Positions 8,112 through 15,675 of a stretch of 47,307 nt of DNA are shown one piece after another. Below the pieces are notes generated by a model. The model had not been told where the DNA came from. It worked only from the letters and a program-made list of their open reading frames with translations, and did no database searches. The translations under genes and the position numbers were made by a program. Position 1 is the stretch's first letter. The number at the start of each line of letters is the position of its first letter. The DNA comes from Cryomorphaceae bacterium (GTDB taxonomy: Bacteria > Bacteroidota > Bacteroidia > Flavobacteriales > Schleiferiaceae), in NCBI GenBank assembly GCA_024638285.1, contig JAHEKP010000009.1, positions 1 through 47,307 of the forward strand, in the 5' to 3' direction.

Positions 8112-8930
8112 GCTCCATATAAAGGAGCCAACAAACAAAATAAAGCTTGCTACAGCCATCGACCCGCTGATCGACCCACCGACCCATTCTGAAAGAAAAT
8201 AACCCAACACTGCGCTCAATAGACCCTGCGCTAAAATGTACAGCGTCATGCGCTTTAGGTTATCCGTGATTAAATATGCTGTTGCCGCGGGAACCACAAG
8301 AAAAGCAATCACCAAAATAGCCCCTACACTTTCAAAGCTTACTACGGTTGCTACACTTGTGGCGGCCATCAACGTATAGTGCCAAATCGCTGTTTTAATG
8401 CCTATGCTTTTCGCGTATTCAGTATTAAAAGAGGTGAGTAGCCAGCCCTTATAACCTATCCAAAAAACAAGTTGGACCAAACCTAATAAAATCAGCAAGG
8501 TCCATACAGGCGTTGGAACGCCTAGTCCTAAAAACGAACTGGTTTGTAGTGGAACAAAAGCAATCTCGCCGTGCAATACACAATCAGCATCTATATCCGC
8601 TTCGCCCGCATATTTTGTGACTAAAATAACTCCTACCGCAAAAAGAAAGGTAAACACGGTTCCCATAGCGGCATCTGCTTGCATTTTGCCTTTTGATGAA
8701 AAAAATTGAATGAGCAGTGTTGTAACTACGCCCATAATTATTGCACCTAAAAACAGCGGCACTGAAGCTCTAGAACCGCTAATTAAATAGGCGATAACAA
8801 TCCCAGGAAGTACAGCGTGACTTAGCGCGTCGCCCATCATGCTCATTCTTCTAAGCAAGAGTAAATTGCCAAGCATTCCTGTCGAAGAGGCCACTAAAAA
8901 TCCAGTTATTATGATCCAAAAAGCATCCAT
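8082..8930 (-). CDS. metal ABC transporter permease (TroD/ZnuB/MntB family)
   Basis: Inner-membrane permease of 282 residues with about eight hydrophobic segments, from the ABC-3 family that imports Mn, Zn or Fe. The conserved N-terminal GDALSHAVLPGI and the FESVGAILVIAFLVVPAATAYL stretch are family hallmarks. It is third in the operon, starting 1 nt after the fused permease. With two different permeases in tandem the channel is probably a heterodimer, as in the TroCD and YtgCD systems. The last codons overlap the opposing paa terminator. Confidence 0.9.
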   Translation of the reverse strand: MDAFWIIITGFLVASSTGMLGNLLLLRRMSMMGDALSHAVLPGIVIAYLISGSRASVPLFLGAIIMGVVTTLLIQFFSSKGKMQADAAMGTVFTFLFAVGVILVTKYAGEADIDADCVLHGEIAFVPLQTSSFLGLGVPTPVWTLLILLGLVQLVFWIGYKGWLLTSFNTEYAKSIGIKTAIWHYTLMAATSVATVVSFESVGAILVIAFLVVPAATAYLITDNLKRMTLYILAQGLLSAVLGYFLSEWVGGSISGSMAVASFILFVGSFIWSKKRGLKSPL

Positions 8931-8931
8931 A

Positions 8932-10242
8932 TTATAGCGCGTTTACTGGACGATCTGGAACCAATTCATGAATCTCCAACAACGGGTTAAACCTTGAACA
9001 AAGCCCCAACTCACCAAGAATCTCTGCTTCAATTTCTGGTGTTAAGAAGTGCTCCATGGTTTCTGCCTCGTCATGCACAAGGTTAATGCTCATTTGCATT
9101 CGCCGCTGCAGGTAAATCTCCCAAATCTTATGACGTCGATCTATCTCTGCACCGTAAGAACGTCCTTCTGTAGACAGCGTAAAACCCGTATGAACTTTCT
9201 TAATGAGGCCTTTCCGTCGCAATCTGCGAACTGTTCTATTCCAGAGGCCTTGCTCGAAAACGTGACGCTGGCTTATGCTTCTTCTATTAAAGAGCTTTCC
9301 TAAGCCACGAACCTCGTTTTGTACAGCTGTTTTAAGAAGGTTTTCTTCATTTATTCTTCTTTTTAACAACAGTTTAGACCACCGTTGATAAATCACTCCA
9401 CGTTTTGGAGCGAACAACATAGAAACAAAAGCAATCAACGAAATGATTACAATGGTCCACGGTCCTGTTGGCATCGCTGTTTGAGAATAACTCACAAAAG
9501 CGCCAAGCCAACCTGCTAAGGCACCAAAAAAACCACTCAATAGCAGTAGGCGAACAAAGCTGTTCGTCCAAAATCTGGCTGCAGTGGGGGGAATAATTAG
9601 CAGTGCGCTCATCATCACAATGCCCACCGCTTTAATGCCTACGGAAATGCTTAGAATAGTAATGAAACTGATCACGCCATCTATAAACTTTACGTTAATT
9701 CCTATGGCATCTGCATATTCTAGATTAAACACAACGGATTTTATACTGTGATAAAAACTCAAGACTAATGCCAACACTAGACCTGAAACCAATGCAAAAG
9801 CGTTGCTGTCTTCGGGAGTCATAGCGGCGGCATTTCCAAAAATGTAATGATCTAAACCACTCTGTTCTCCCCCATAATTGGATTGTATCACCGTCAATAA
9901 CACAATACCAAAACCGAAAAAGCTTGAAAGCACAATGGCTAGCGCGCTATCGCCTTTAATTTTACTTTGTTGCGTGATATAGTCCACTAATAAAATACTT
10001 AACCAACCGCTTATAGCAGCCCCCGTGATTAACACGTAAGGATTTTTTACTCCGCTTAAAAGAAAGGCAATAAGCACGCCTGGAAGCATGCTGTGTGCAA
10101 CAGTTTCTCCTACCAACGTTTTCTTTCTCAAAAAATTGAAACTACCCACGGCTCCTGAGACACCTCCTAATAACAGTGTGGCCAATGCTACGTAGCGCAC
10201 ATTAGGATCTTGAAGCGTCAAGTATTTAAGAAAAGCATCCAA
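8932..10242 (-). CDS. metal ABC permease fused to a DtxR/MntR-like repressor domain
   Basis: Fusion protein of 436 residues. About residues 1-285 are an ABC-3 permease (GETVAHSMLPGV, several membrane helices). About 295-436 are a soluble DtxR-type regulator: winged helix (GLWNRTVRRLRRKGLI) followed by the metal-binding/dimerisation helices. Lining up with DtxR gives His371, Glu375, His390, Glu394, Glu397 and His398 at the exact spacing of DtxR His79, Glu83, His98, Cys102, Glu105 and His106. Glu instead of Cys102 is the manganese-sensor (MntR) state. The layout matches chlamydial YtgCR, where the repressor half is released by proteolysis; whether that occurs here is unknown. Confidence 0.9.
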   Translation of the reverse strand: MDAFLKYLTLQDPNVRYVALATLLLGGVSGAVGSFNFLRKKTLVGETVAHSMLPGVLIAFLLSGVKNPYVLITGAAISGWLSILLVDYITQQSKIKGDSALAIVLSSFFGFGIVLLTVIQSNYGGEQSGLDHYIFGNAAAMTPEDSNAFALVSGLVLALVLSFYHSIKSVVFNLEYADAIGINVKFIDGVISFITILSISVGIKAVGIVMMSALLIIPPTAARFWTNSFVRLLLLSGFFGALAGWLGAFVSYSQTAMPTGPWTIVIISLIAFVSMLFAPKRGVIYQRWSKLLLKRRINEENLLKTAVQNEVRGLGKLFNRRSISQRHVFEQGLWNRTVRRLRRKGLIKKVHTGFTLSTEGRSYGAEIDRRHKIWEIYLQRRMQMSINLVHDEAETMEHFLTPEIEAEILGELGLCSRFNPLLEIHELVPDRPVNAL

Positions 10243-10243
10243 A

Positions 10244-11164
10244 CTAGCGTACTAAGTAGGTTTTTAAGAGTGTTGCATTAAACAACAGCATTTCAAGGTA
10301 CGTGTCTTGGTTTGATTCAGGGCCTAAAGAATCACTTAATAGTTCTGGTCCTAGGACTACGTTAAATCCTTTGTCTTCACAACCGCGCTGAACGCTTTCC
10401 ATGGCCTGCGGACTCACAATGTTCTCTAAAAAGATTGCAGGGACTTTATTCTCGCATATAAAATCAACCAATTCTGTGATTTCCCGTAAACCAAATTCGC
10501 TGACTGTAGAGGCGCCTTGAAGGGTTTGAACCCGCATACCAAAGGTGCGCGCAAAATAACTTAATGCATCGTGAGTGGTAATAATTAATCGCTGTTCAGG
10601 ATCAATGCTTTCTACTATTTTTTGTACTGATTCTGAGGTAGTTATAATCTGTTGTTGGTAGTTTGCAGTTGCGCTTTCAACCTGTGAAGCATATACTGGA
10701 TAAGCTGCAATAAGTTGTTCTGCTATATCCCCAACAATGAATTGGACTAACTCTGTATCAAACCAATAGTGTGGATCCTTGCTCGCTGGAAAATTAGGAT
10801 CGCTTATAATGATAGAATCAGGAACATGTGCTGCCGCATCAATAATAAGCTTTCCCTCTATTTTCTCTAATATATCTATGATTTTGCCCTCGAGATGTAC
10901 ACCGTGATAAACAATAACATCTGCGGCTCTAATAGCGTCTAAATCACGTTTGCTCGGCTTATAAGTGTGTGGGTCAATTCCTTTATCTAACAATGCCGTG
11001 ACTTCAAACGCATCGCCAGATATGTTCGTTAACCAATCTGCCATAATACTTGTAGTACACAACACCTTGGGTTGCTCAGTAGTGTTAGATACCGGAGTAT
11101 TAGGGGGTGTTGAACAGGCTCCAAAACCAAATGCAAATACTAGAAGAACAAAGGTAAAACGCAT
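10244..11164 (-). CDS. metal ABC transporter substrate-binding lipoprotein (TroA/ZnuA family)
   Basis: Cluster A-I metal-binding protein (306 aa), periplasmic and lipid-anchored: signal sequence with lipobox FGAC, Cys17. The metal ligands can be placed as His66 (DPHTY), His132 (DPHYW), His198 (THDAL) and Asp278 (SDSLG), the His3-Asp set of TroA. There is no His-rich loop as found in ZnuA, which favours Mn or broad specificity over Zn. The frame is open to 11191, but the ATG at 11164 gives a proper signal peptide and an exact -7 element lies at 11189-11196. It is first in the operon and ends 1 nt before the fused permease. Confidence 0.9.
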   Translation of the reverse strand: MRFTFVLLVFAFGFGACSTPPNTPVSNTTEQPKVLCTTSIMADWLTNISGDAFEVTALLDKGIDPHTYKPSKRDLDAIRAADVIVYHGVHLEGKIIDILEKIEGKLIIDAAAHVPDSIIISDPNFPASKDPHYWFDTELVQFIVGDIAEQLIAAYPVYASQVESATANYQQQIITTSESVQKIVESIDPEQRLIITTHDALSYFARTFGMRVQTLQGASTVSEFGLREITELVDFICENKVPAIFLENIVSPQAMESVQRGCEDKGFNVVLGPELLSDSLGPESNQDTYLEMLLFNATLLKTYLVR

Positions 11165-11188
11165 CTTATTTAAATTAATTCTAAATAA

Positions 11189-11196
11189 CAAAGGTA
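11189..11196 (-). promoter_or_regulatory. -7 promoter element for the metal importer operon
   Basis: The minus strand reads TACCTTTG, an exact match to TAnnTTTG, 24 bp upstream of the binding-protein ATG at 11164. It overlaps the alternative longer reading frame and so supports the shorter start. No clear palindromic MntR/DtxR operator could be seen around it. Confidence 0.5.
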
Positions 11197-11297
11197 CGGC
11201 ACAGTAAGTCCACTTAAAAAATCAGTAAAGCAATTTTTAGAATACAACAAAAGTCGTTCGTTATGTTTAATTTTATACACTCACCTAAAACAAGAAC

Positions 11298-12839
11298 ATG
11301 GGAAATTTCACAGCGACCACAATCTTAAAAAACCTAGGCGTAGAAGCTAAAAATGCCGGTACCGCAATAGGTAAACAATGGCATGATTCTAACGAATGGA
11401 TTGCCTCTTACTCACCTATCGACTCTGCACATTTAGGCGATGTTAGTAGTACTACAGAGGAACAATACAACGCAGTAGTTTCAACTGCGCAAACCGCTTT
11501 TAAAGATTGGCGCAATGTTCCAGCACCTCAAAGAGGTGAGTACATAAGACAATTCGGAAATGAATTAAGAAATAAAAAAGAAATGCTTGGCGCGCTGGTC
11601 TCACTAGAGATGGGTAAAAGTTACCAGGAAGGTTTAGGTGAAGTTCAAGAAATGATAGACATCTGTGATTTTGCTGTCGGTTTATCACGTCAATTGTATG
11701 GATTAACTATTAAAAGTGAGCGACTTGATCATCACATGATGGAGCAATGGCATCCGCTTGGAGTTGTTGGTGTAATCTCTGCTTTTAACTTCCCTGTTGC
11801 TGTATGGTCTTGGAACTTTGCTTTAGCTCTAGTATGTGGAAATACTGTGGTTTGGAAAGCTTCTGAAAAGTCACCACTTTGTGCTGTTGCTTGCCAACAC
11901 ATCTGGAATAAAGTAGCTACTGAAAATAATTTACCTGATGGTATTTCTACTATCGTGAGCGGTGATTATAAAGTGGGTGAATGGATTACAAATGATACCC
12001 GTATTCCTCTAGTCTCTGCCACAGGGTCAACGCGAATGGGAAGAATTGTTGGTGCTGCTGTTGCCCAGCGATTTGGAAAAAGTATTCTTGAATTAGGGGG
12101 TAATAACGCAATCATCATCACTCCTAGTTCAGATTTAAAAATGACTGTGACAGGAGCTGTTTTTGGGGCTGTTGGTACTTGTGGACAGCGTTGTACATCT
12201 ACCCGCCGTTTGATTATTCATGAATCCGTCTACGATAAAGTCCGTGATGCATTGGTAGGTGCTTATGACCAATTAAAAATTGGCAGCCCTCTTGATGAAT
12301 CAAATCACGTGGGACCCTTAACTGATGCAGATGCTGTTGCAGCGTTCTTAAATACTATTCAAAACGCTCAAAAAGAGGGTGGGAAAATACTTTGTGGTGG
12401 TACGGTTTTAAACGGTGGAATTTATACTAATGGATTATACGTCAAGCCTTGTATTATTGAAGCTGAAAACCAATACAACGCTGTACAGACTGAAACTTTT
12501 GCACCTATACTTTACCTTATTAAGTATTCTGGAGATGTACACAACGCATTAGAACTTCAAAACGGTGTTCAACAAGGTTTATCTTCAGCTATCATGACTA
12601 GCGATATGCGTGAAGCCCATATTTTCTTAAGTGAGAGTGGATCAGATTGTGGTATTGCTAATGTGAATATAGGCACTTCAGGAGCTGAAATTGGTGGTGC
12701 TTTTGGCGGTGAAAAAGAAACTGGTGGAGGTCGTGAAAGTGGATCAGATGCTTGGAAAGCATATATGAGAAGGCAAACTAATACTATTAATTACGGAAGT
12801 GATTTACCTTTAGCCCAAGGCATTGAATTTAATCTTTAA
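11298..12839 (+). CDS. ALDH7-type aldehyde dehydrogenase (alpha-aminoadipic semialdehyde dehydrogenase-like)
   Basis: NAD(P)-dependent aldehyde dehydrogenase of 513 residues from the antiquitin/AmaB (ALDH7) group, which oxidises alpha-aminoadipic semialdehyde in lysine breakdown and detoxifies related aldehydes. Key residues are Asn164 (FNFP), Glu265 (LELGGNN) and Cys299 (GQRCTSTRR). The N-terminal LGV and the HPLGVVGVISAFNFPVAVW stretch are typical of ALDH7 rather than of other ALDH families. The gene is AT-rich compared with those left of 11 kb. A near -7 element TATGTTTA is at 11262-11269. The next gene starts 3 bp downstream. Confidence 0.88.
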   Translation: MGNFTATTILKNLGVEAKNAGTAIGKQWHDSNEWIASYSPIDSAHLGDVSSTTEEQYNAVVSTAQTAFKDWRNVPAPQRGEYIRQFGNELRNKKEMLGALVSLEMGKSYQEGLGEVQEMIDICDFAVGLSRQLYGLTIKSERLDHHMMEQWHPLGVVGVISAFNFPVAVWSWNFALALVCGNTVVWKASEKSPLCAVACQHIWNKVATENNLPDGISTIVSGDYKVGEWITNDTRIPLVSATGSTRMGRIVGAAVAQRFGKSILELGGNNAIIITPSSDLKMTVTGAVFGAVGTCGQRCTSTRRLIIHESVYDKVRDALVGAYDQLKIGSPLDESNHVGPLTDADAVAAFLNTIQNAQKEGGKILCGGTVLNGGIYTNGLYVKPCIIEAENQYNAVQTETFAPILYLIKYSGDVHNALELQNGVQQGLSSAIMTSDMREAHIFLSESGSDCGIANVNIGTSGAEIGGAFGGEKETGGGRESGSDAWKAYMRRQTNTINYGSDLPLAQGIEFNL

Positions 12840-12842
12840 ACC

Positions 12843-13613
12843 GTGATTACACCTGTAAAACTTGGAGGACCCGTTGAATCGCGTCCTCCTTTTTTATTTT
12901 TTGGATTAGGAAGTTGTTTTGTTCAAAATCTAGCTACCCCTTTGGATAGAAGTATGATATCGTATTCTTTTAATCCTTTAGGAACTTCTTTTAATCCAGT
13001 TAGTATAGCCCAACAATTAGAATGGTTAATACAACCAGAGGTTACTTTAAATCCAAGCTTTTTTTATAAAGGAATCTACCACCAACTTCAAGCAGCAAAT
13101 AAATTTCAACATACAGATGAAGCCCTACTTGATGCGCTTATAACTACCACTCGAAACAACGCCTTAGACTTTTTAAAACGCAGTGAACATCCCGTACTTA
13201 TTATTTCTTTTGGTACCGCGCACTACTGGGAATTGAATGGAACAATTGTAAATAACTGCCATAAACTACCTCAAGAACTATTCAAGCGTAAATTATTAGA
13301 TCTCGATGAAATCACTAAAGCTTGGACTGCTGTTTTAACACACCTACCTGAGCGTTGGCAAGTTATTTTTACCGTGAGCCCTGTGAAATACACAAAGGTT
13401 GGTTTAGAAGAAAATTTTATAAGTAAATCTATATTACGACTGGCTATAAAATCGTTGGTAGAACAGTATTCTAACTGCTTATATTTTCCTAGTTATGAGA
13501 TAATTACAGATGAATTAAGGGATTATAGTTATTTTAAAGATAACGGTACTCACCCTAATGAATCTGCAGTAGAAATAGTCTTTGAACGGTTTAAATCATT
13601 TCTTAATTTCTAA
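12843..13613 (+). CDS. GSCFA family protein (SGNH-hydrolase-like)
   Basis: Member (256 aa) of the GSCFA family, largely confined to Bacteroidota and some Proteobacteria and related to SGNH/GDSL hydrolases. The name-giving motif appears as GLGSCFVQN, Ser24-Cys25-Phe26, and GTHPN near the C-terminus could hold the catalytic His. The substrate is not known. The start is GTG at 12843, three bases after the ALDH7 stop, and there is no signal peptide. Its 3' end overlaps the convergent NUDIX gene by 18 bp. G+C is about 34% by hand count. On the plus strand C slightly exceeds G in this plus-strand gene, unlike rpiB 1 kb to the right. Confidence 0.85.
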   Translation: MITPVKLGGPVESRPPFLFFGLGSCFVQNLATPLDRSMISYSFNPLGTSFNPVSIAQQLEWLIQPEVTLNPSFFYKGIYHQLQAANKFQHTDEALLDALITTTRNNALDFLKRSEHPVLIISFGTAHYWELNGTIVNNCHKLPQELFKRKLLDLDEITKAWTAVLTHLPERWQVIFTVSPVKYTKVGLEENFISKSILRLAIKSLVEQYSNCLYFPSYEIITDELRDYSYFKDNGTHPNESAVEIVFERFKSFLNF

Positions 13614-14168
13614 AAATTCAGGCCGTAGTGCGGCTAATTTTAATACAGCTGCAACACTAATACTGTCTTTAATAGATCCTTCAAGTACTTGAGTATAAAG
13701 TGTACTAAAATGCAAGCGTTCTAAGCGAAGATTTTCTGTATCATCATGAGATGTACCTAAAAACGTTAAAGATTCAGCTAAGAAGACCACAGCACGCTCA
13801 TTCGTAACGCTGTTACTTAAATCCATCTGTAGAAATTCAGACCAATGTTCCGCTGAATATCCAACCTCTTCTTGCAACTCACGTTTTGCACTATCCAAAG
13901 GGTTTATTCCAATAGGACCACCTCCCTCAGGAATTTCCCAACTGTATGTATTTATTGGGAACCGGAATTGACCTACCCGCCAAGTATATCCATCTTGATC
14001 AATTGGAATAATTCCAATCGCTAAATTTTTAAAATGTACCTCACCGTAAATACCTTCTGTGTTACCTGGGGTAATAACATCATAGTGCCGCACAGTGATC
14101 CAAGCATTATCGTAAGCCTGATTAGAGTTCTTAACTATCCAGTCTCCTCTATTTATATATGTATTCAT
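13596..14168 (-). CDS. NUDIX hydrolase
   Basis: Nucleoside-diphosphate-linked-moiety hydrolase of 190 residues. The NUDIX box core RELQEEVGY is at residues 96-104, carrying the Glu residues that bind catalytic Mg2+. The first Glu of the classic box (about position 88) is not conserved, while GGG and the later motif suggest an ADP-ribose/ADP-sugar pyrophosphatase-like member. The substrate is unknown. It converges on and overlaps GSCFA by 18 bp, and its 5' end borders the gene-free candidate origin region. Confidence 0.88.
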   Translation of the reverse strand: MNTYINRGDWIVKNSNQAYDNAWITVRHYDVITPGNTEGIYGEVHFKNLAIGIIPIDQDGYTWRVGQFRFPINTYSWEIPEGGGPIGINPLDSAKRELQEEVGYSAEHWSEFLQMDLSNSVTNERAVVFLAESLTFLGTSHDDTENLRLERLHFSTLYTQVLEGSIKDSISVAAVLKLAALRPEFLEIKK

Positions 14169-14570
14169 TTTAAAAGATATATAGTAATATATATAGCGTG
14201 TTGATAACGGTGATAACTCATGGGTTTAAATTATATTTTCCATGTTTAATGAGGTTTATTAACACTTTTATAAATAATTAAAATATTGATTATTAATTAA
14301 TTATAAAATTTTAGACCGTTTTGTTAATTAGATAACTAACTATATTAAGTTGATAAATAAATCTCATCCTACAGGGTATATCTATACTTTTCGAGTTCAT
14401 AAGTAGCAGAGAAGAATTATTAACTAACTGTGCTTATGTCAATATATTTTTGAATTGGGTAAAAAATTTAAAGAAGCAAGTAAAAGTTTTAAGAGAATAT
14501 CATCCACTTATCCAACTTTATACACAGAGTAGTTCACAACATTTACGACCTTTGTAGAAATTAACGACGG
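14169..14570. other. candidate chromosomal replication origin (oriC)
   Basis: Gene-free 402-bp stretch, the longest in the window. Hand count gives 67 G+C in 300 bases (22%) for 14221-14520, with 17% over 14221-14340, fitting an unwinding element. DnaA-box-like 9-mers are TGTTGATAA at 14199-14207 (one mismatch to TGTGGATAA), TTATCCAAC at 14508-14516 (7/9) and TTATACACA at 14518-14526 (fits TTATNCACA). GATAAC recurs at 14203, 14212 and 14331. Strand-matched G/C counts shift toward G on the plus strand from left to right across it, and two parS sites lie within 6 kb. No dnaA gene is in the window, so this rests on composition and motifs. Confidence 0.55.
14518..14526 (+). promoter_or_regulatory. 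DnaA-box-like 9-mer
   Basis: TTATACACA matches the relaxed DnaA box TTATNCACA. It lies 1 bp after a weaker box TTATCCAAC (14508-14516) in the same orientation. A further near-match in the opposite orientation, TGTTGATAA, is at 14199-14207, at the other end of the AT-rich gap. Confidence 0.45.
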
Positions 14571-15002
14571 ATGAAAATAGCAATTGGATGTGACCACGCA
14601 GGTGTTGAGTTAAAACAAGTTTTAATTCAATTAATAAGAGATTTAAAACACGAGGCATTTGATAAAGGCCCTTTCTCAAGTGAAAGTGTAGATTATCCAG
14701 ACTATGGTCATGCTGTAGCTTTAGCTGTTGATCATGGTGATGTTGATCTAGGTGTTGTTATTTGTGGCTCAGGTAATGGTATAAATATGACTGTGAATAA
14801 ACATCAAGGTATTCGAGGTGCGTTGTGTTGGACTCCAGAAATTGCAGCGCTTGCTCGTCAACATAATAATGCTAATGTAGTAGCAATACCTGCACGTTTT
14901 ATCTCAACGGATGAGGCAAAATTGATTGTTTCGGAGTTTTTAACACAACAATTTGAAGGCGGTCGTCACCAAAGAAGAGTGGGTAAAATAGCGTGTAGTT
15001 AA
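14571..15002 (+). CDS. rpiB: ribose-5-phosphate isomerase B (RpiB/LacAB family)
   Basis: Isomerase of 143 residues interconverting ribose-5-phosphate and ribulose-5-phosphate in the pentose phosphate pathway. The N-terminus IAIGCDHAGVELK and the central CGSGNGINMTVNK with RGALCW are diagnostic of RpiB, the latter holding the active-site loop. The C-terminal FEGGRHQRRVGKI is also typical. It is the first gene to the right of the candidate origin. The plus strand has G 101 and C 61 over 14581-15000 by hand count. It ends 1 bp before the convergent lipoprotein gene. Confidence 0.93.
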   Translation: MKIAIGCDHAGVELKQVLIQLIRDLKHEAFDKGPFSSESVDYPDYGHAVALAVDHGDVDLGVVICGSGNGINMTVNKHQGIRGALCWTPEIAALARQHNNANVVAIPARFISTDEAKLIVSEFLTQQFEGGRHQRRVGKIACS

Positions 15003-15003
15003 T

Positions 15004-15675
15004 CTATTTAACTACTCTATAAAGTAATTGACCTTCATAAGAAGTGAGTTGAACTCGCGCCTGTTGTTCCCAGATCCCTTGTAAAAATCTAAGTGAGTAA
15101 CCTCCATAAATACCACTAGGAGGTGGAGTACTTTCTAACAGGTGTATTAACTCTATGGGTTTAATTTCAGACGGATAATTAGGAAGCACATTTTTATCTT
15201 TATACATACACTCTACCAGGTATTCTTTAAAACTACCTTTATAAAAAGGGAATAAAAATCCTCCTTTAACATCTGTATTTACAAACCAATTAACTGTAGC
15301 ATGCACCTCTAAACCGGATGCTGCAACATACTGGATGGGATATTTTTCTAAGGCTTCTATCAGTTCTAATCCATTAGATTCGCGGATTAAAGGGTGATCA
15401 GTGTTTAATATATATAAAGGGTCAGTATTTAAACGATGAGCAATAATGACTTGATAATTATTTTTTAGGAACCAATTGGTAATAGAATCGTTCTGCGTGC
15501 AATACTTATCTTGAAAAAATAAAACTGCGGGATTTTTACTTCGTCCTGTTTGGACTAATTTATAATTAGGAACGTTTGTTTCTATCTCCTTTACAGATGA
15601 ACAATTAGTAATTAATAATGACAGAGTTACAAGAATTACAGCGTTTTTTACGCGTAGTTTATCTACGTAAGTCAT
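15004..15675 (-). CDS. uncharacterised lipoprotein
   Basis: Protein of 223 residues with a type II signal sequence: basic N-terminus, hydrophobic AVILVTLSLLI and lipobox ITNC with Cys25, so probably anchored in a membrane facing the periplasm. The middle has patches reminiscent of alpha/beta-hydrolase-like Bacteroidota proteins (VLFFQDKYCTQNDS, YVAASGLEVHATVNWFV), but the usual GxSxG nucleophile reads ASGLE, so activity is doubtful. I do not recognise the family. Its 5' end overlaps the start of the divergent DUF4175 gene by 58 bp. Both starts look right because both N-termini are proper hydrophobic signals. Confidence 0.7.
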   Translation of the reverse strand: MTYVDKLRVKNAVILVTLSLLITNCSSVKEIETNVPNYKLVQTGRSKNPAVLFFQDKYCTQNDSITNWFLKNNYQVIIAHRLNTDPLYILNTDHPLIRESNGLELIEALEKYPIQYVAASGLEVHATVNWFVNTDVKGGFLFPFYKGSFKEYLVECMYKDKNVLPNYPSEIKPIELIHLLESTPPPSGIYGGYSLRFLQGIWEQQARVQLTSYEGQLLYRVVK

